From positions 1-64,000 of the forward strand of contig CAZFWJ010000013.1 of NCBI GenBank assembly GCA_964522505.1: a stretch of 64,000 nucleotides of DNA, in the 5' to 3' direction. This document shows, one piece after another, positions 28,347 to 37,413 of the stretch. The stretch's first letter is position 1, and the number at the start of each line of letters is the position of its first letter. A program made the position numbers and the translations under genes. The stretch comes from GYS-P2D sp964522505. GTDB taxonomy: Bacteria > Bacteroidota > Bacteroidia > Chitinophagales > Saprospiraceae. The notes below the pieces were generated by a model. The model ran no database searches and had not been told where the DNA came from. It worked only from the letters and a program-made list of their open reading frames with translations.

Positions 28347-28988
28347 ATGGAAGGAGCTGTATTAATGCCACTATTCCCTCTCGAACTGGTGCTTTTCCCA
28401 GGGCAAAATCTCAATTTACACATCTTCGAATCTAGATATAGACAGCTTGTTCATGAATGCTACGAACAGGAGCGTACTTTTGGTATACCCCGATATAAAG
28501 AAGATACACCCTTAAAGTTTGGTACGGAAGTTAAGTTAGTGAAGATCGCAATGACATATCCTGATGGAAGGATGGATATTATCACGACGGGTATCGGTCC
28601 GATAGAGGTCAATAGGTATCTAAAGAAACACCCAGAAAAACTATATCCGGGAGGATATATCACAAGAAAATATTGGGATAACGAGGGAATAGATCATCTC
28701 TACAAAGAGCTTAAATCTGACCTTCTAAACTTGTACGAGTATATGAACATCACTAAAATTCCTAAGATTCTATCTGGCGCATTTACCACATTTCAGATCG
28801 CTGAGAAAGTTGGATTTAATCCAGATCAAGAATATGAGTTTTTGCAAATTCCTGGTGAAGAAGAGCGACAGCTCTATATGTTAGATCATCTTAGCGTGAT
28901 GATTCCTAAAATCAAAGAAATGGAAGAAGTCCGCAAAAAAATTCAGATGAACGGGCATTTCAGGAATGTTATACCTCCAAAAGTTTAA
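28347..28988 (+). CDS. LON N-terminal-domain protein
   Basis: The 213 residues consist of a lone LON substrate-binding domain: MPLFPLELVLFPGQNLNLHIFESRYRQL matches the start of the domain, followed by the expected strands and a C-terminal helical half. The AAA and protease domains of Lon itself are absent. Function of stand-alone LON domains in bacteria is unclear. The ggt gene begins 22 bases downstream, so the two are likely cotranscribed. Confidence 0.85.
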   Translation: MEGAVLMPLFPLELVLFPGQNLNLHIFESRYRQLVHECYEQERTFGIPRYKEDTPLKFGTEVKLVKIAMTYPDGRMDIITTGIGPIEVNRYLKKHPEKLYPGGYITRKYWDNEGIDHLYKELKSDLLNLYEYMNITKIPKILSGAFTTFQIAEKVGFNPDQEYEFLQIPGEEERQLYMLDHLSVMIPKIKEMEEVRKKIQMNGHFRNVIPPKV

Positions 28989-29010
28989 ATTCGACTTCCA
29001 AACCATAATC

Positions 29011-30747
29011 ATGAGGATTACACTACTCTCCCTTTTCCTTTGCATTGCAGTCATGGGATGTAAAGAAAATACGAACCAAACTGCATCCATTGAAGATCTA
29101 ATTCAAAAGAAGGCAATTGTAGCTAATGCTGGTATTGCCAGTGCTCATCCAGCAGCTTCTCAGATTGGTCTTGATATTCTTAAGTCTGGAGGAAATGCGG
29201 TTGATGCGGCTATAGCCACACAGTTTGCCCTTGCCGTGTGCTATCCAATAGCAGGCAATATTGGAGGTGGAGGATTTATGGTGATTAGAAACGTTGACGG
29301 TACAAGCGCTGCCTTAGACTTTAGAGAAATGGCACCAGCTGCAGCCCATGCGGATATGTATCTTGATGAAGAAGGGAATGTCATCAGTGGTCTTAGCACA
29401 TTTGGTCATCTTGCAGCAGGTGTGCCAGGAAGTGTCGCAGGTATGGTGGCTGCTTTTGACAAATACAGCAAGCTCAAGGATTGGGCGATGCTCATAGAGC
29501 CCTCAGTAAAATTAGCTGCAGACGGTGTGGAATTAACTGCCCGAGAAGCTCGAAACCTCAATAGTCGAAAGGACGACTTCTTGAAAGCAAATACCACTTC
29601 TACAAGATTTACCAAGGAATCAACGTGGACCAAAGGCGAATTAATAAAACAACCTGAACTTGCTAAAGTAATGGAAGCCATAAGAGATCATGGATTTGAT
29701 GGGTTTTATCGAGGATGGGTTGCAGATAGTATTGTTGCAGAAATGAATCGTGGAGAAGGAATCATAACCCTTGAAGACTTAGTTAATTACAAGGCACGGT
29801 GGCGCAATCCAGCTATTGGTCAATATAAAGGCCATGAGATCATCTCAATGCCACCACCGTCCAGCGGCGGAATAGCATTACAGCAATTGCTGAGTAGCAT
29901 AGAACCCTATGATATCGAGTCTTATGGATTTCAGAGTAAAGAGGCCATACATCTCATGGTGGAAGCAGAACGACGAGTCTATGCGGATCGTGCCACCCAC
30001 CTCGGAGATAGTGATTATTACAATGTTCCTATATCCGGTCTGATGGCTGATGCATATAATACTGACAGAATGAAATCATTTGATTCAGAGCGGGCCTCAA
30101 AAAGTGATGAGATAGAAGCTGGCACGCCAGCCCCCGATGAGAGCGAGCAAACCACACACTTTTCAATTGTTGATGCCGAAGGTAATGCAGTATCATTAAC
30201 AACAACCATCAATACAGCCTATGGATCGAAAGTAGTTGTTGGAGGAGCGGGCTTCTTTCTCAATAATGAGATGGACGACTTTAGTGCTAAACCAGGCGTA
30301 CCTAACTTTTTTGGACTCGTAGGTAATGAAGCTAATAATATACAACCTGGAAAGAGAATGCTGAGCTCGATGACGCCAACAATTGTAGTTGACCCACAAG
30401 GTCAACTTAAGATGGTAGTCGGCACTCCAGGAGGATCTACGATTATCACCTCTGTATTTCAGACGATTGTGAACATCCTTGACTTTGACATGGACGCCAG
30501 TGATGCTACACAGGCATGTAGATTCCATCATCAGTGGTTACCTGATATGACATTCTACGAGCCCGACTGTTTTGATCAAGATCTCATAGACAGCTTAACT
30601 GAGATGGGACATGTCTTAAAATCTCGTGATGAAGTAACTGGTGGCAATGGCCTGATCGGTAAGATAGAAACGATCTTAGTCCGTCAAGATGGACAACTAG
30701 AAGTAGCGGCTGATCGAAGAGCTGATGATACCGCGATGGGATATTAA
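29011..30747 (+). CDS. ggt: Gamma-glutamyltransferase, lipoprotein
   Basis: Cleaves gamma-glutamyl bonds such as in glutathione. I chose the ATG at 29011, since it gives a lipoprotein signal (LLSLFLCIAVMGC, Cys about 17) and avoids overlap with the preceding gene; an ATG at 28966 adds 15 residues. Of the 578 residues, the large subunit has the family's SAHPAASQIGLDILKSGGNAVDAA and GGGGFMVI blocks, and the autocleavage site is the Thr of ESEQTTHFSIVD near 390, which becomes the nucleophile of the small subunit. GTPGGSTIITSV near 475 is also conserved. It should sit on the periplasmic face or outer membrane. Confidence 0.92.
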   Translation: MRITLLSLFLCIAVMGCKENTNQTASIEDLIQKKAIVANAGIASAHPAASQIGLDILKSGGNAVDAAIATQFALAVCYPIAGNIGGGGFMVIRNVDGTSAALDFREMAPAAAHADMYLDEEGNVISGLSTFGHLAAGVPGSVAGMVAAFDKYSKLKDWAMLIEPSVKLAADGVELTAREARNLNSRKDDFLKANTTSTRFTKESTWTKGELIKQPELAKVMEAIRDHGFDGFYRGWVADSIVAEMNRGEGIITLEDLVNYKARWRNPAIGQYKGHEIISMPPPSSGGIALQQLLSSIEPYDIESYGFQSKEAIHLMVEAERRVYADRATHLGDSDYYNVPISGLMADAYNTDRMKSFDSERASKSDEIEAGTPAPDESEQTTHFSIVDAEGNAVSLTTTINTAYGSKVVVGGAGFFLNNEMDDFSAKPGVPNFFGLVGNEANNIQPGKRMLSSMTPTIVVDPQGQLKMVVGTPGGSTIITSVFQTIVNILDFDMDASDATQACRFHHQWLPDMTFYEPDCFDQDLIDSLTEMGHVLKSRDEVTGGNGLIGKIETILVRQDGQLEVAADRRADDTAMGY

Positions 30748-30765
30748 ACAATAGAATCTATTATT

Positions 30766-31173
30766 ATGGCAAGGAATGTAATCGGTCTTATAATAGGTAT
30801 TACGGCGGCTGGAATGGTCATGTTTTTCATTCAGAGTATAAGTAATAGCCTATTTCCAATCCCTCAGGATATTGATCCAAGAGATATGGATGCTATGAAA
30901 ACTCATGTTGCCACTCTTCCTCCATTAGCCTTCATTTTAGTCCTATTATCACACTTTTTTGGAGCGCTGGCCGGAGCGACTATTGGATCTAAGGTTGCCT
31001 CATCGCATCAGTTTAAAATATCGATGTTTATCGGGGCTTTCATGTTGATTATGGGAATCATTAGCTTGGTGACAATTCCCCATCCAGTGTGGTTCATGGT
31101 AGTCGACATGTTCACCTACTTACCTGGTGCATTACTGGGTTACAAGATCTACCAGCGATTTATGCCTAACTAA
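30766..31173 (+). CDS. Small membrane protein, unknown function
   Basis: A 135-residue protein with four likely transmembrane helices (about 5-27, 53-75, 82-104, 108-128). A Gly-rich HFFGALAGATIGSKVA stretch is the only notable motif. I do not recognise a family. It begins 18 bases after ggt and ends overlapping the convergent holA gene by four bases. Confidence 0.7.
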   Translation: MARNVIGLIIGITAAGMVMFFIQSISNSLFPIPQDIDPRDMDAMKTHVATLPPLAFILVLLSHFFGALAGATIGSKVASSHQFKISMFIGAFMLIMGIISLVTIPHPVWFMVVDMFTYLPGALLGYKIYQRFMPN

Positions 31174-32192
31174 GCCGCATAATGTAAGATCTCTTGTATT
31201 AGTTCTCGCAATAGCTCATCTGGATTATTTCTACGACTCCCTACTCCTTTGCTTTTCAAGTCAGCTTCTGAGATAGCGCTCAGGATATTCCTGATCTTGT
31301 CAGGTCGATACTTTGATTTTGCTGCTATGAATTCTTTCACCGCAAACGGAGGCACTTTCATCATAGACGCCAACTGCCTTTCATTAGTAGTCTTTGCCTG
31401 CGTCAAAATCAACAGTCGTTGAAAATGATTGAACAGACTTGGTATAATCATTTGAATCGGATTCTTTTTAATGTTGCGAGCAAGGTTTTCCGTTATTTGA
31501 AAAGCTTTTGACTTATTGACATAGCTAAGTTGTTTGAGCAACTCAAACACATTGTATTCTTTGCTGATACCGACATAACGTTCTACATCGTCAGCATCAA
31601 TAACTTTGTCCGAAGCCACATTCAGCTCGATCTTGTCAATCTCGTTGACCAGTTTTTTCAAATCAGAGCCCAAATACTCGCAGAGTAATTGATTAGCGCG
31701 TGCATCGATCTTACGAGATTTTGATCTTAAATAGTTGGTGAGCCATGTACCTAGTCTATGTGGTTTTACCGGCTCAGAATGGAAAAATACAATGTGGGGA
31801 CTCTTCTTAGCCTTTGAAACCCATGACCAACGTCCGTCTAGTTTTTTATTAGGGTGAGCAATGACTAAAATCGTATGCTGTACAGGATGCTCTATATAAG
31901 CATCCAACACTTTTATATCCTTAAATGCCTGTGCTTCTTTTACGATCACGACTCTATGTTGACTCATCATCGGAAACTGACGAGCTTCATCTTGCAAGGT
32001 TTTTATATCAATATCTCGCCCATAAGCAACAACCTGGTTGAAGGCCTTCTCAGCATCGGTTAATACGCCACTCTCCACCTCACTTACAATCTGATCAATA
32101 TAATACGGTTCTTCTCCATGTAGAATGTAAACCGGCTTAAGAGATCCTGAACGTATCTCATTAATGATCTGATCTGGCTCAGTATATATCAT
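31170..32192 (-). CDS. holA: DNA polymerase III delta subunit
   Basis: Delta opens the sliding clamp during clamp loading. The 340 residues show the family's opening (PVYILHGEEPYYIDQIVSEVE), a poorly conserved AAA-like core, and the central and C-terminal helical parts (YNVFELLKQLSYVNKSKAFQI, then DLKSKGVGSRRNNPDELLRELI). A TAAGTTTG at 32224-32231 on the minus strand matches the Bacteroidota -7 element about 25 bases before the likely leader, though no clear -33 partner was seen. Confidence 0.9.
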   Translation of the reverse strand: MIYTEPDQIINEIRSGSLKPVYILHGEEPYYIDQIVSEVESGVLTDAEKAFNQVVAYGRDIDIKTLQDEARQFPMMSQHRVVIVKEAQAFKDIKVLDAYIEHPVQHTILVIAHPNKKLDGRWSWVSKAKKSPHIVFFHSEPVKPHRLGTWLTNYLRSKSRKIDARANQLLCEYLGSDLKKLVNEIDKIELNVASDKVIDADDVERYVGISKEYNVFELLKQLSYVNKSKAFQITENLARNIKKNPIQMIIPSLFNHFQRLLILTQAKTTNERQLASMMKVPPFAVKEFIAAKSKYRPDKIRNILSAISEADLKSKGVGSRRNNPDELLRELIQEILHYAA

Positions 32193-32285
32193 ATTGGACT
32201 TGAGAGCTATTAATAGTCGGGTACAAACTTAGAAAGTTATGACTTAAGTGAACCCTATAAATATAAATGTATGTTAATTTGACGT

Positions 32286-32723
32286 ATGCGATTAACGTGT
32301 TTCATATTGTTCATAGGTTGGATTCAGGTCTCATTCTCTCAAGACAATGTCTCTTGGGATGAGCTTGCTGATGTTGAGTGGACTGAAGCGTACGACTCTA
32401 CTACCTCAATATCTCTTTTAACCGCAGACTTTGGTCCAGATGTTCTTAAGCATAAAGACACCGAAATATACATGTCCGGCTACGTTATTCCTCTTGATGC
32501 ATTAGGGATACAATTCGCCCTTTCGCGAACTAACTACGCTTCATGTTTTTTCTGTGGCCAGGCAGGTCCAGAAACAGTAATGGATTTGTTAGTTGCGCCA
32601 GGGACTATACCCGTAACTAAGTACAATAACTTTCTACTCAAATTCAAAGGAACACTTGTACTAAAAGAGGTCAATCCAAACGGATTCAATTATCAGCTGA
32701 TCAATGCAGAATTGGTGAGGTAA
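32286..32723 (+). CDS. Secreted protein with CxxC, DUF3299-like
   Basis: The 145 residues start with a signal peptide (MRLTCFILFIGWIQVSFSQ). The mature part has a central ASCFFCGQAGPETVMDLLV motif with a CxxC pair (Cys106 and Cys109 approximately) and ends in beta strands. The pattern resembles DUF3299 proteins, which accompany secretion or transport genes; that assignment is tentative. The CxxC could bind metal or form a disulfide. Confidence 0.6.
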   Translation: MRLTCFILFIGWIQVSFSQDNVSWDELADVEWTEAYDSTTSISLLTADFGPDVLKHKDTEIYMSGYVIPLDALGIQFALSRTNYASCFFCGQAGPETVMDLLVAPGTIPVTKYNNFLLKFKGTLVLKEVNPNGFNYQLINAELVR

Positions 32724-32751
32724 TCTTCTTTCATAGGTGGTATATTGTGAT

Positions 32752-33231
32752 ATGACACAGCTTACCTCAGAATTAAAAGCGCTATTTGCCAGAGATCTCA
32801 AAAGGCTTAAGGATGAAATAGCTCTCTACGTTGATGATGAAGCATTATGGTCTGTCCAAGAAGGCATTAGTAATACTGGCGGCAATCTATGCTTACATCT
32901 CATCGGAAATCTAAAAACTTACATTGGTAAGATATTAGGGGGGATCCACTATGAAAGAGATCGGCCAAATGAGTTTAATGCCAAGCTGATTCCCCGTCAA
33001 CATATCTACCGTGAAATTGATGAAACCATAATTGTGGTAAGTGAAGGATTAGATTGCATAACTGAGGATCAATTAACCGAAGACTTCCCCGAACTGATTT
33101 GGGATAAGCCAACGGGCATGGTTTATACCCTGATACATTTACATGGCCATCTGACTTATCATCTTGGTCAGATCAATTATCATCGGAGACTACTGGATTC
33201 TCCTAAAGGATCAATCAAAAAATATTCATAA
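32752..33231 (+). CDS. DinB/DUF1572-like four-helix protein
   Basis: The ATG at 32752 is preferred over a GTG at 32737. The 159-residue product is helical and carries the metal-type residues expected of the DinB fold: His in NLCLHLIGNLKTYIG near 47, and the pair in HLHGHLTYHLGQINYHRR near 140. It is most similar in pattern to DUF1572. DinB-fold proteins include thiol transferases and uncharacterised metalloproteins. Its stop directly abuts the start of the next gene (TAAATG). Confidence 0.75.
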   Translation: MTQLTSELKALFARDLKRLKDEIALYVDDEALWSVQEGISNTGGNLCLHLIGNLKTYIGKILGGIHYERDRPNEFNAKLIPRQHIYREIDETIIVVSEGLDCITEDQLTEDFPELIWDKPTGMVYTLIHLHGHLTYHLGQINYHRRLLDSPKGSIKKYS

Positions 33232-34011
33232 ATGAGACAAATCACACAGATAGAATCTTATCAAAAGGAAGTATTCTCTTATGAGATGCGCAATGGACAT
33301 ACGGCCACTCACGACATCTATTCATTAGGAGAAGGTAATAAAGTGGTTGTTATTATTCAGGAGTTACCAGGTATTAGTCAAGAAACGCTGTCACTGGCAG
33401 ATAGATTTGTTGAGCGTGGATATAGGGTAATACTGCCACATCTTTTTGGGCCATTGGGCAAGGTGGCCATGGGAAGCAATTTCATAAAAGTGCTCTGTAT
33501 GAGGAAGGAGTTCAGAATATTTGCTAAGAATGAGTCCAGCCCTATAGTAGACTACATATCAGGACTTTGCTCATTCATGAAGCATAAATATAATGTACCA
33601 GGCGTGGCTGTAATCGGTATGTGCCTTACCGGCAATTTTGCCATATCACTTATGGCCAATGAAGATGTGTTGGCCGGATATGCCAGTCAACCATCGCTAG
33701 GGATATTCAGTCAAGGGTCACTACACATGAGTGATTCTGAAATTGAATTGATTAAGAAAAACATTGACCTAGTCGGTCCTATACACTGTGGAAGTTTTGA
33801 GGGTGATAAATTATGCTCTCCCAAGAAGATCAAAATGTTGGCGGATACCTTTAATCGTGACGACAAAGAACGGATCATCTTTCATAAACTCCCTGGAGAA
33901 GGACACTCTGTGTTGACATTAGACTTTGTAGATGAAGACGGACACCCGACTAAACAAACCCTTCATGAGGTATTGGATTACTTTGATGGACAATTAAGCA
34001 GCTCTCATTGA
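33232..34011 (+). CDS. Dienelactone hydrolase-family alpha/beta hydrolase
   Basis: The 259 residues follow the dienelactone hydrolase layout. The nucleophile is a Cys in VIGMCLTGNFAISL (near 129) rather than the Ser of most hydrolases, an Asp/Glu region follows (HCGSFEGDKLCSP near 185), and the His is in GEGHSVLTLDF near 223. EL-PGI near 44 is a typical DLH oxyanion segment. The substrate is unknown. It is translationally coupled to the DinB-like gene. Confidence 0.82.
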   Translation: MRQITQIESYQKEVFSYEMRNGHTATHDIYSLGEGNKVVVIIQELPGISQETLSLADRFVERGYRVILPHLFGPLGKVAMGSNFIKVLCMRKEFRIFAKNESSPIVDYISGLCSFMKHKYNVPGVAVIGMCLTGNFAISLMANEDVLAGYASQPSLGIFSQGSLHMSDSEIELIKKNIDLVGPIHCGSFEGDKLCSPKKIKMLADTFNRDDKERIIFHKLPGEGHSVLTLDFVDEDGHPTKQTLHEVLDYFDGQLSSSH

Positions 34012-34144
34012 GGTAACGATTTTTTATAGTCGTCGATAGAATCAATCGATTAATCTAAGAAAAATTAGTCTTACCGTAACCATCAATAACTTGTATACGT
34101 CCTTGGACAAAAGATTCTATTTTCAACATCTTAAACCTGTTATT

Positions 34145-34744
34145 ATGAAGCAACTATACATACTTTTATTTACAGTCTTATTCGGCACTCAGATCCTGGC
34201 CCAAGAAGAAACAGTTTTTAATAGTGGCATTAGGCTCACCGGCGTTTTTGGAGGCAGCTTTAATTCTATAGCAGACTTTCAAGACGATTTCAATATTAGT
34301 AGTGGAGGATTCTTCACCTTTGAAATCAACAATGACTTCTTGATCGGTTGGCAGGGATATCGCACAGGTATCGATGAGGATGGTAGGGACGTAGATATTA
34401 ATGGTAATGATCTCTTGCTGGGATATACAATCAATAGTGATAAAGCTATTCATCCAATAGTTTATGTACAGTTTGGTTCAAGCGATTTAGAAGTTGAGGG
34501 TGTCGGTTCTGACAATGTGTTCGTGGTACAACCCTCAATTGGTGCAGAGCTTAATGTAACTCGATGGTTTAGAATTGGAATTGATGGAGGATATCGATTT
34601 TTTAATAATTCTGATATACCAGGATTTACTGATCAAGATTTTTCCAGTCCTGTATTAGGTCTTCGCCTAAAGTTTGGTTGGTCATGGGGTCGCAGAGATA
34701 GAGATCGAGATATAGACTTTGATGATTTTGACATTGATTTTTAA
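34145..34744 (+). CDS. Outer-membrane beta-barrel protein with acidic tail
   Basis: The ATG at 34145 gives a signal peptide (MKQLYILLFTVLFGTQILAQ); an ATG at 34091 is rejected. The 199-residue product alternates polar and hydrophobic residues with frequent aromatic/Gly turns, as in eight-stranded porin-like barrels, and it ends in Phe, as barrel proteins often do. Oddly the last strand is followed by a low-complexity tail (RRDRDRDIDFDDFDIDF) of alternating acidic and hydrophobic residues. No specific family recognised. Confidence 0.7.
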   Translation: MKQLYILLFTVLFGTQILAQEETVFNSGIRLTGVFGGSFNSIADFQDDFNISSGGFFTFEINNDFLIGWQGYRTGIDEDGRDVDINGNDLLLGYTINSDKAIHPIVYVQFGSSDLEVEGVGSDNVFVVQPSIGAELNVTRWFRIGIDGGYRFFNNSDIPGFTDQDFSSPVLGLRLKFGWSWGRRDRDRDIDFDDFDIDF

Positions 34745-34752
34745 GAAGATTA

Positions 34753-34789
34753 TTACAGCAGGGAGATTGTGCTAATCTTCCTGCAGTAA
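34753..34789. terminator. Bidirectional hairpin between convergent barrel and P450 genes
   Basis: Two 16-base arms pair with one mismatch and one G-T around the loop GTGCT. It sits in the 51-base gap between two convergent genes. No strong T-run follows on either strand. Confidence 0.6.
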
Positions 34790-34795
34790 ATCATT

Positions 34796-36172
34796 CTAAT
34801 TCTTACGCTCTTCAAAAAACATTTTGATGCCATTCTTCGGGCGTAAGGTTAGCAACGGTTGTGCTACAACCTCTACTGACTCATCAAGCGTTATATCAAA
34901 ATGACGCAATAGTTCGCCTAAAGCCATTTGCATTTCGAGCATTGCAAAGTGATTGCCAATGCAAAGGCGAGGGCCTCCACCAAAAGGATAATAGGCATAA
35001 GCGTGATGATCTTTATTGCGATCTAAACCAAATCTCTCAGGATCAAAAGTCTCGGGATGCTCCCAGAGGATCGGATCACGGTGAGTGCCATAGACATACA
35101 TAGCTACAAGATCTCCCTTATTAATGGAGACATTCTTGATACGATCATCATCTAATGCTACCCGATCCAACACCCAAGCGGGTGGATATAATCTCATAGT
35201 CTCAGACAACACCATACTACTATATTTTGCACTCATAAGGCTGCTCATAGTGATACCCTCAACGACAATGCGATTATATTCTTCCCTGACCTTACTCGTG
35301 ATAGTGCTATCACTCTGTGAGAGCTCGTATAAACACCATCCCAAGGCATTGGCAGTAGTTTCGTGACCTGCAGTAAATAAGATCAGCGATTCGTCCAGCA
35401 ACTGTGTGGCATCCATCTTTTCCCCAGAATCTTGATAAGTACTTTTGATAAGCATATCTAGGAGATCATCAGCTTCGGCAGGGTTCTTCTGGCGCTCTTC
35501 GATTATACGACGCATGATTCCTTTGGTTTCATCGGCGAGCTTCAATGCTCTCGCTGACGCCCCTGACATCTTTCTGTACCAATTAAATATCGGTTGTCTA
35601 ATTTCTTTAACGATATATCTCTGCAATGCGGTGAATGACTTACCCAAATCAGTAATCTCGTCAGGCGAAATACCAGTACTAAACAGTGATTTAGATACGA
35701 TGCGCAGCGTGAGCTCCATCATCGCATCAGTTAATTCGATTCTATTATTGGTTCTTATTCTACCCTTTAAATCAACGATAAATGCATCGAGTTCGGATTT
35801 CATCGTCTGAACGAGGCCCTCCATTTTGGATTTGTGAAAACCAGGTTGGATTAATCTCCTCTGTTGGAGCCAATATGCCCCATTAGATGTCAATAATCCA
35901 TTGCCGATATATTTACCCAATGATTCGGTCTGTATATCCGACTTCCGGTAGTTTCTATGGTTCTTCTGAAGTACATGCTGGATGACTTCAGGATCGATGG
36001 TCATAATGAGCTTTTTACCACTTATGATACGCGTTATATAAGTTGGTCCATAAGTCTCGATTGCATTGTTGATTACCGGCAGAGGATTTTCGATAAAACT
36101 AACAGCTCCCATGATGGTCTTCATGCGAGGTACAGTTTTTACCTCATAATGATCGAACAAGGAAGTGCTCAT
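34796..36172 (-). CDS. Cytochrome P450 monooxygenase
   Basis: The 458 residues contain the defining motifs: oxygen-activation helix AGHETTANAL near 265, the ExxR in SETMRLYPPAW near 320, PERF near 383, and the haem-binding FGGGPRLCIGNHFAMLE with the thiolate Cys near 404. Length and I-helix resemble the CYP102/CYP4-like bacterial group. It needs an electron donor; no ferredoxin or reductase gene lies close. It follows the metallopeptidase lipoprotein gene by only three bases on the same strand, so the two are cotranscribed. Substrate unknown. Confidence 0.93.
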   Translation of the reverse strand: MSTSLFDHYEVKTVPRMKTIMGAVSFIENPLPVINNAIETYGPTYITRIISGKKLIMTIDPEVIQHVLQKNHRNYRKSDIQTESLGKYIGNGLLTSNGAYWLQQRRLIQPGFHKSKMEGLVQTMKSELDAFIVDLKGRIRTNNRIELTDAMMELTLRIVSKSLFSTGISPDEITDLGKSFTALQRYIVKEIRQPIFNWYRKMSGASARALKLADETKGIMRRIIEERQKNPAEADDLLDMLIKSTYQDSGEKMDATQLLDESLILFTAGHETTANALGWCLYELSQSDSTITSKVREEYNRIVVEGITMSSLMSAKYSSMVLSETMRLYPPAWVLDRVALDDDRIKNVSINKGDLVAMYVYGTHRDPILWEHPETFDPERFGLDRNKDHHAYAYYPFGGGPRLCIGNHFAMLEMQMALGELLRHFDITLDESVEVVAQPLLTLRPKNGIKMFFEERKN

Positions 36173-36175
36173 AGA

Positions 36176-37141
36176 CTAATTCAATCTCTGTACAGTAATG
36201 CGCTCATACTCAGGTCCTCCTCGTGCTGCTGCATTTAATGAAGAGACACTTTCTCGTGATGGTGTGAAATAGTCAAACCAATAGACAAAAGTCTCATTAA
36301 GAAATACAAAATAGAAGTCTCCTTGTCTTCTTATCGTAATAAGATTATTACCCGCCTGTATAAGGTCAAAGTTCTCCTCTAAATACATTAGACCCCAAAT
36401 TAAATTACCACTATCTATGGCAAAAGTTCCTTCATCATTGTAGCCAATGCGCACTCTGGAATCATCGGAGGCGCCCATAAACTGGATACCGACAAATCCT
36501 GCGGCATCAGCGATATCTATGACTACCTCGATTTCAAAATCTCCACTACTGATTCCTGGAATAAATTCCTCGAACTCATCAATGTTCTCCAGACCTAATT
36601 CTTGTGTTCTCTCAAACTGCTCGGTAAACTCAGCAGTACGATTCTGCCAATCCGGGAAAGGCGCTTCTCTGTCAAGAAAAAACTCACTGATATAATACTC
36701 CAATCTCGTTCCGGCGTAGTTTATGACAGCATTACATGCTTCAGGGATTGGGTCTCCACGCATTCGACTTGCCCATTCTCCATTAACAAGTTTGTCATTC
36801 CTGTGAGGTCGATCCAATTCACAATGGCCCAATTCATGAAAGATTAATCCTTGCCTGTCAAAATCTGTTAATCCAGCCCAAAATGCCGTTTCGATTTCTA
36901 TCATATGATTGCCAAGACAAACACCACTAGACCCACGATCTACAACATCTCTAAACTGGATTGACAAACCCGTATCGGAAAAGTCAATATCCTGCCCAAA
37001 CCTTGCAGCTTCTACAACAAACTGATCCACGAATTCTTGAAAAACAGGATCTACATTAATCTCTGGCGGATCCTCAGCACATCCAACCAATAGCATGACG
37101 ATCAGTGATAGGTAAAAACAACTTAACAGGGACTTATTCAT
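36176..37141 (-). CDS. Lipoprotein with HExxH metallopeptidase motif
   Basis: The 321 residues start with a lipoprotein signal (SLIVMLLVGC, Cys about 21). A zinc-protease motif FHELGHCELDRPH lies near 104-116, with a third His seven residues after the second. The C-terminal half (about 195-321) looks like a lectin/LamG-type beta sandwich (VDIADAAGFVGIQFMGASDD). Whether it cleaves protein or is a sensor is not known. The downstream P450 gene starts three bases after its stop, an unexpected pairing. Confidence 0.75.
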   Translation of the reverse strand: MNKSLLSCFYLSLIVMLLVGCAEDPPEINVDPVFQEFVDQFVVEAARFGQDIDFSDTGLSIQFRDVVDRGSSGVCLGNHMIEIETAFWAGLTDFDRQGLIFHELGHCELDRPHRNDKLVNGEWASRMRGDPIPEACNAVINYAGTRLEYYISEFFLDREAPFPDWQNRTAEFTEQFERTQELGLENIDEFEEFIPGISSGDFEIEVVIDIADAAGFVGIQFMGASDDSRVRIGYNDEGTFAIDSGNLIWGLMYLEENFDLIQAGNNLITIRRQGDFYFVFLNETFVYWFDYFTPSRESVSSLNAAARGGPEYERITVQRLN

Positions 37142-37260
37142 AACTCTACAACTTTACCGTTTATCAAACGCATAAAAACATCAAATAGCTCAAAATATCA
37201 TCGGAATATATTGTCAACAACACGTTAATGGAACTAAACAAATAATTATTTGGTATAGCC

Positions 37261-37274
37261 GCTATTTTAATAGC
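37261..37274. promoter_or_regulatory. Palindrome upstream of pyruvate carboxylase
   Basis: GCTATT-TT-AATAGC is a perfect inverted repeat about 150 bases upstream of the preferred pyc start. It could be an operator for either pyc or the divergent lipoprotein gene. No direct evidence of function. Confidence 0.3.
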
Positions 37275-37343
37275 ATAATTAGAATATAATTTTAATTAAA
37301 CCTTACATTGAGAGTACAAGTGCGGTAGACTTGAAAATTGAAG

Positions 37344-37386
37344 CAAGTGAGATACAATTGAGTTAATTATGACTCAATCTCACTTG
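37344..37386 (+). promoter_or_regulatory. Large hairpin in the pyruvate carboxylase leader
   Basis: CAAGTGAG pairs with CTCACTTG and ATTGAGT with ACTCAAT, giving 15 base pairs interrupted by a five-base bulge (ATACA) on the left side, around the loop TAATTATG. The loop contains an in-frame ATG (37369). The structure ends 27 bases before the ATG at 37414. It could act as an attenuator, translation control element or operator. No T-run follows. Confidence 0.5.
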
Positions 37387-37413
37387 AGATTAAAGAAAAA
37401 CAGCTCTTATAAC

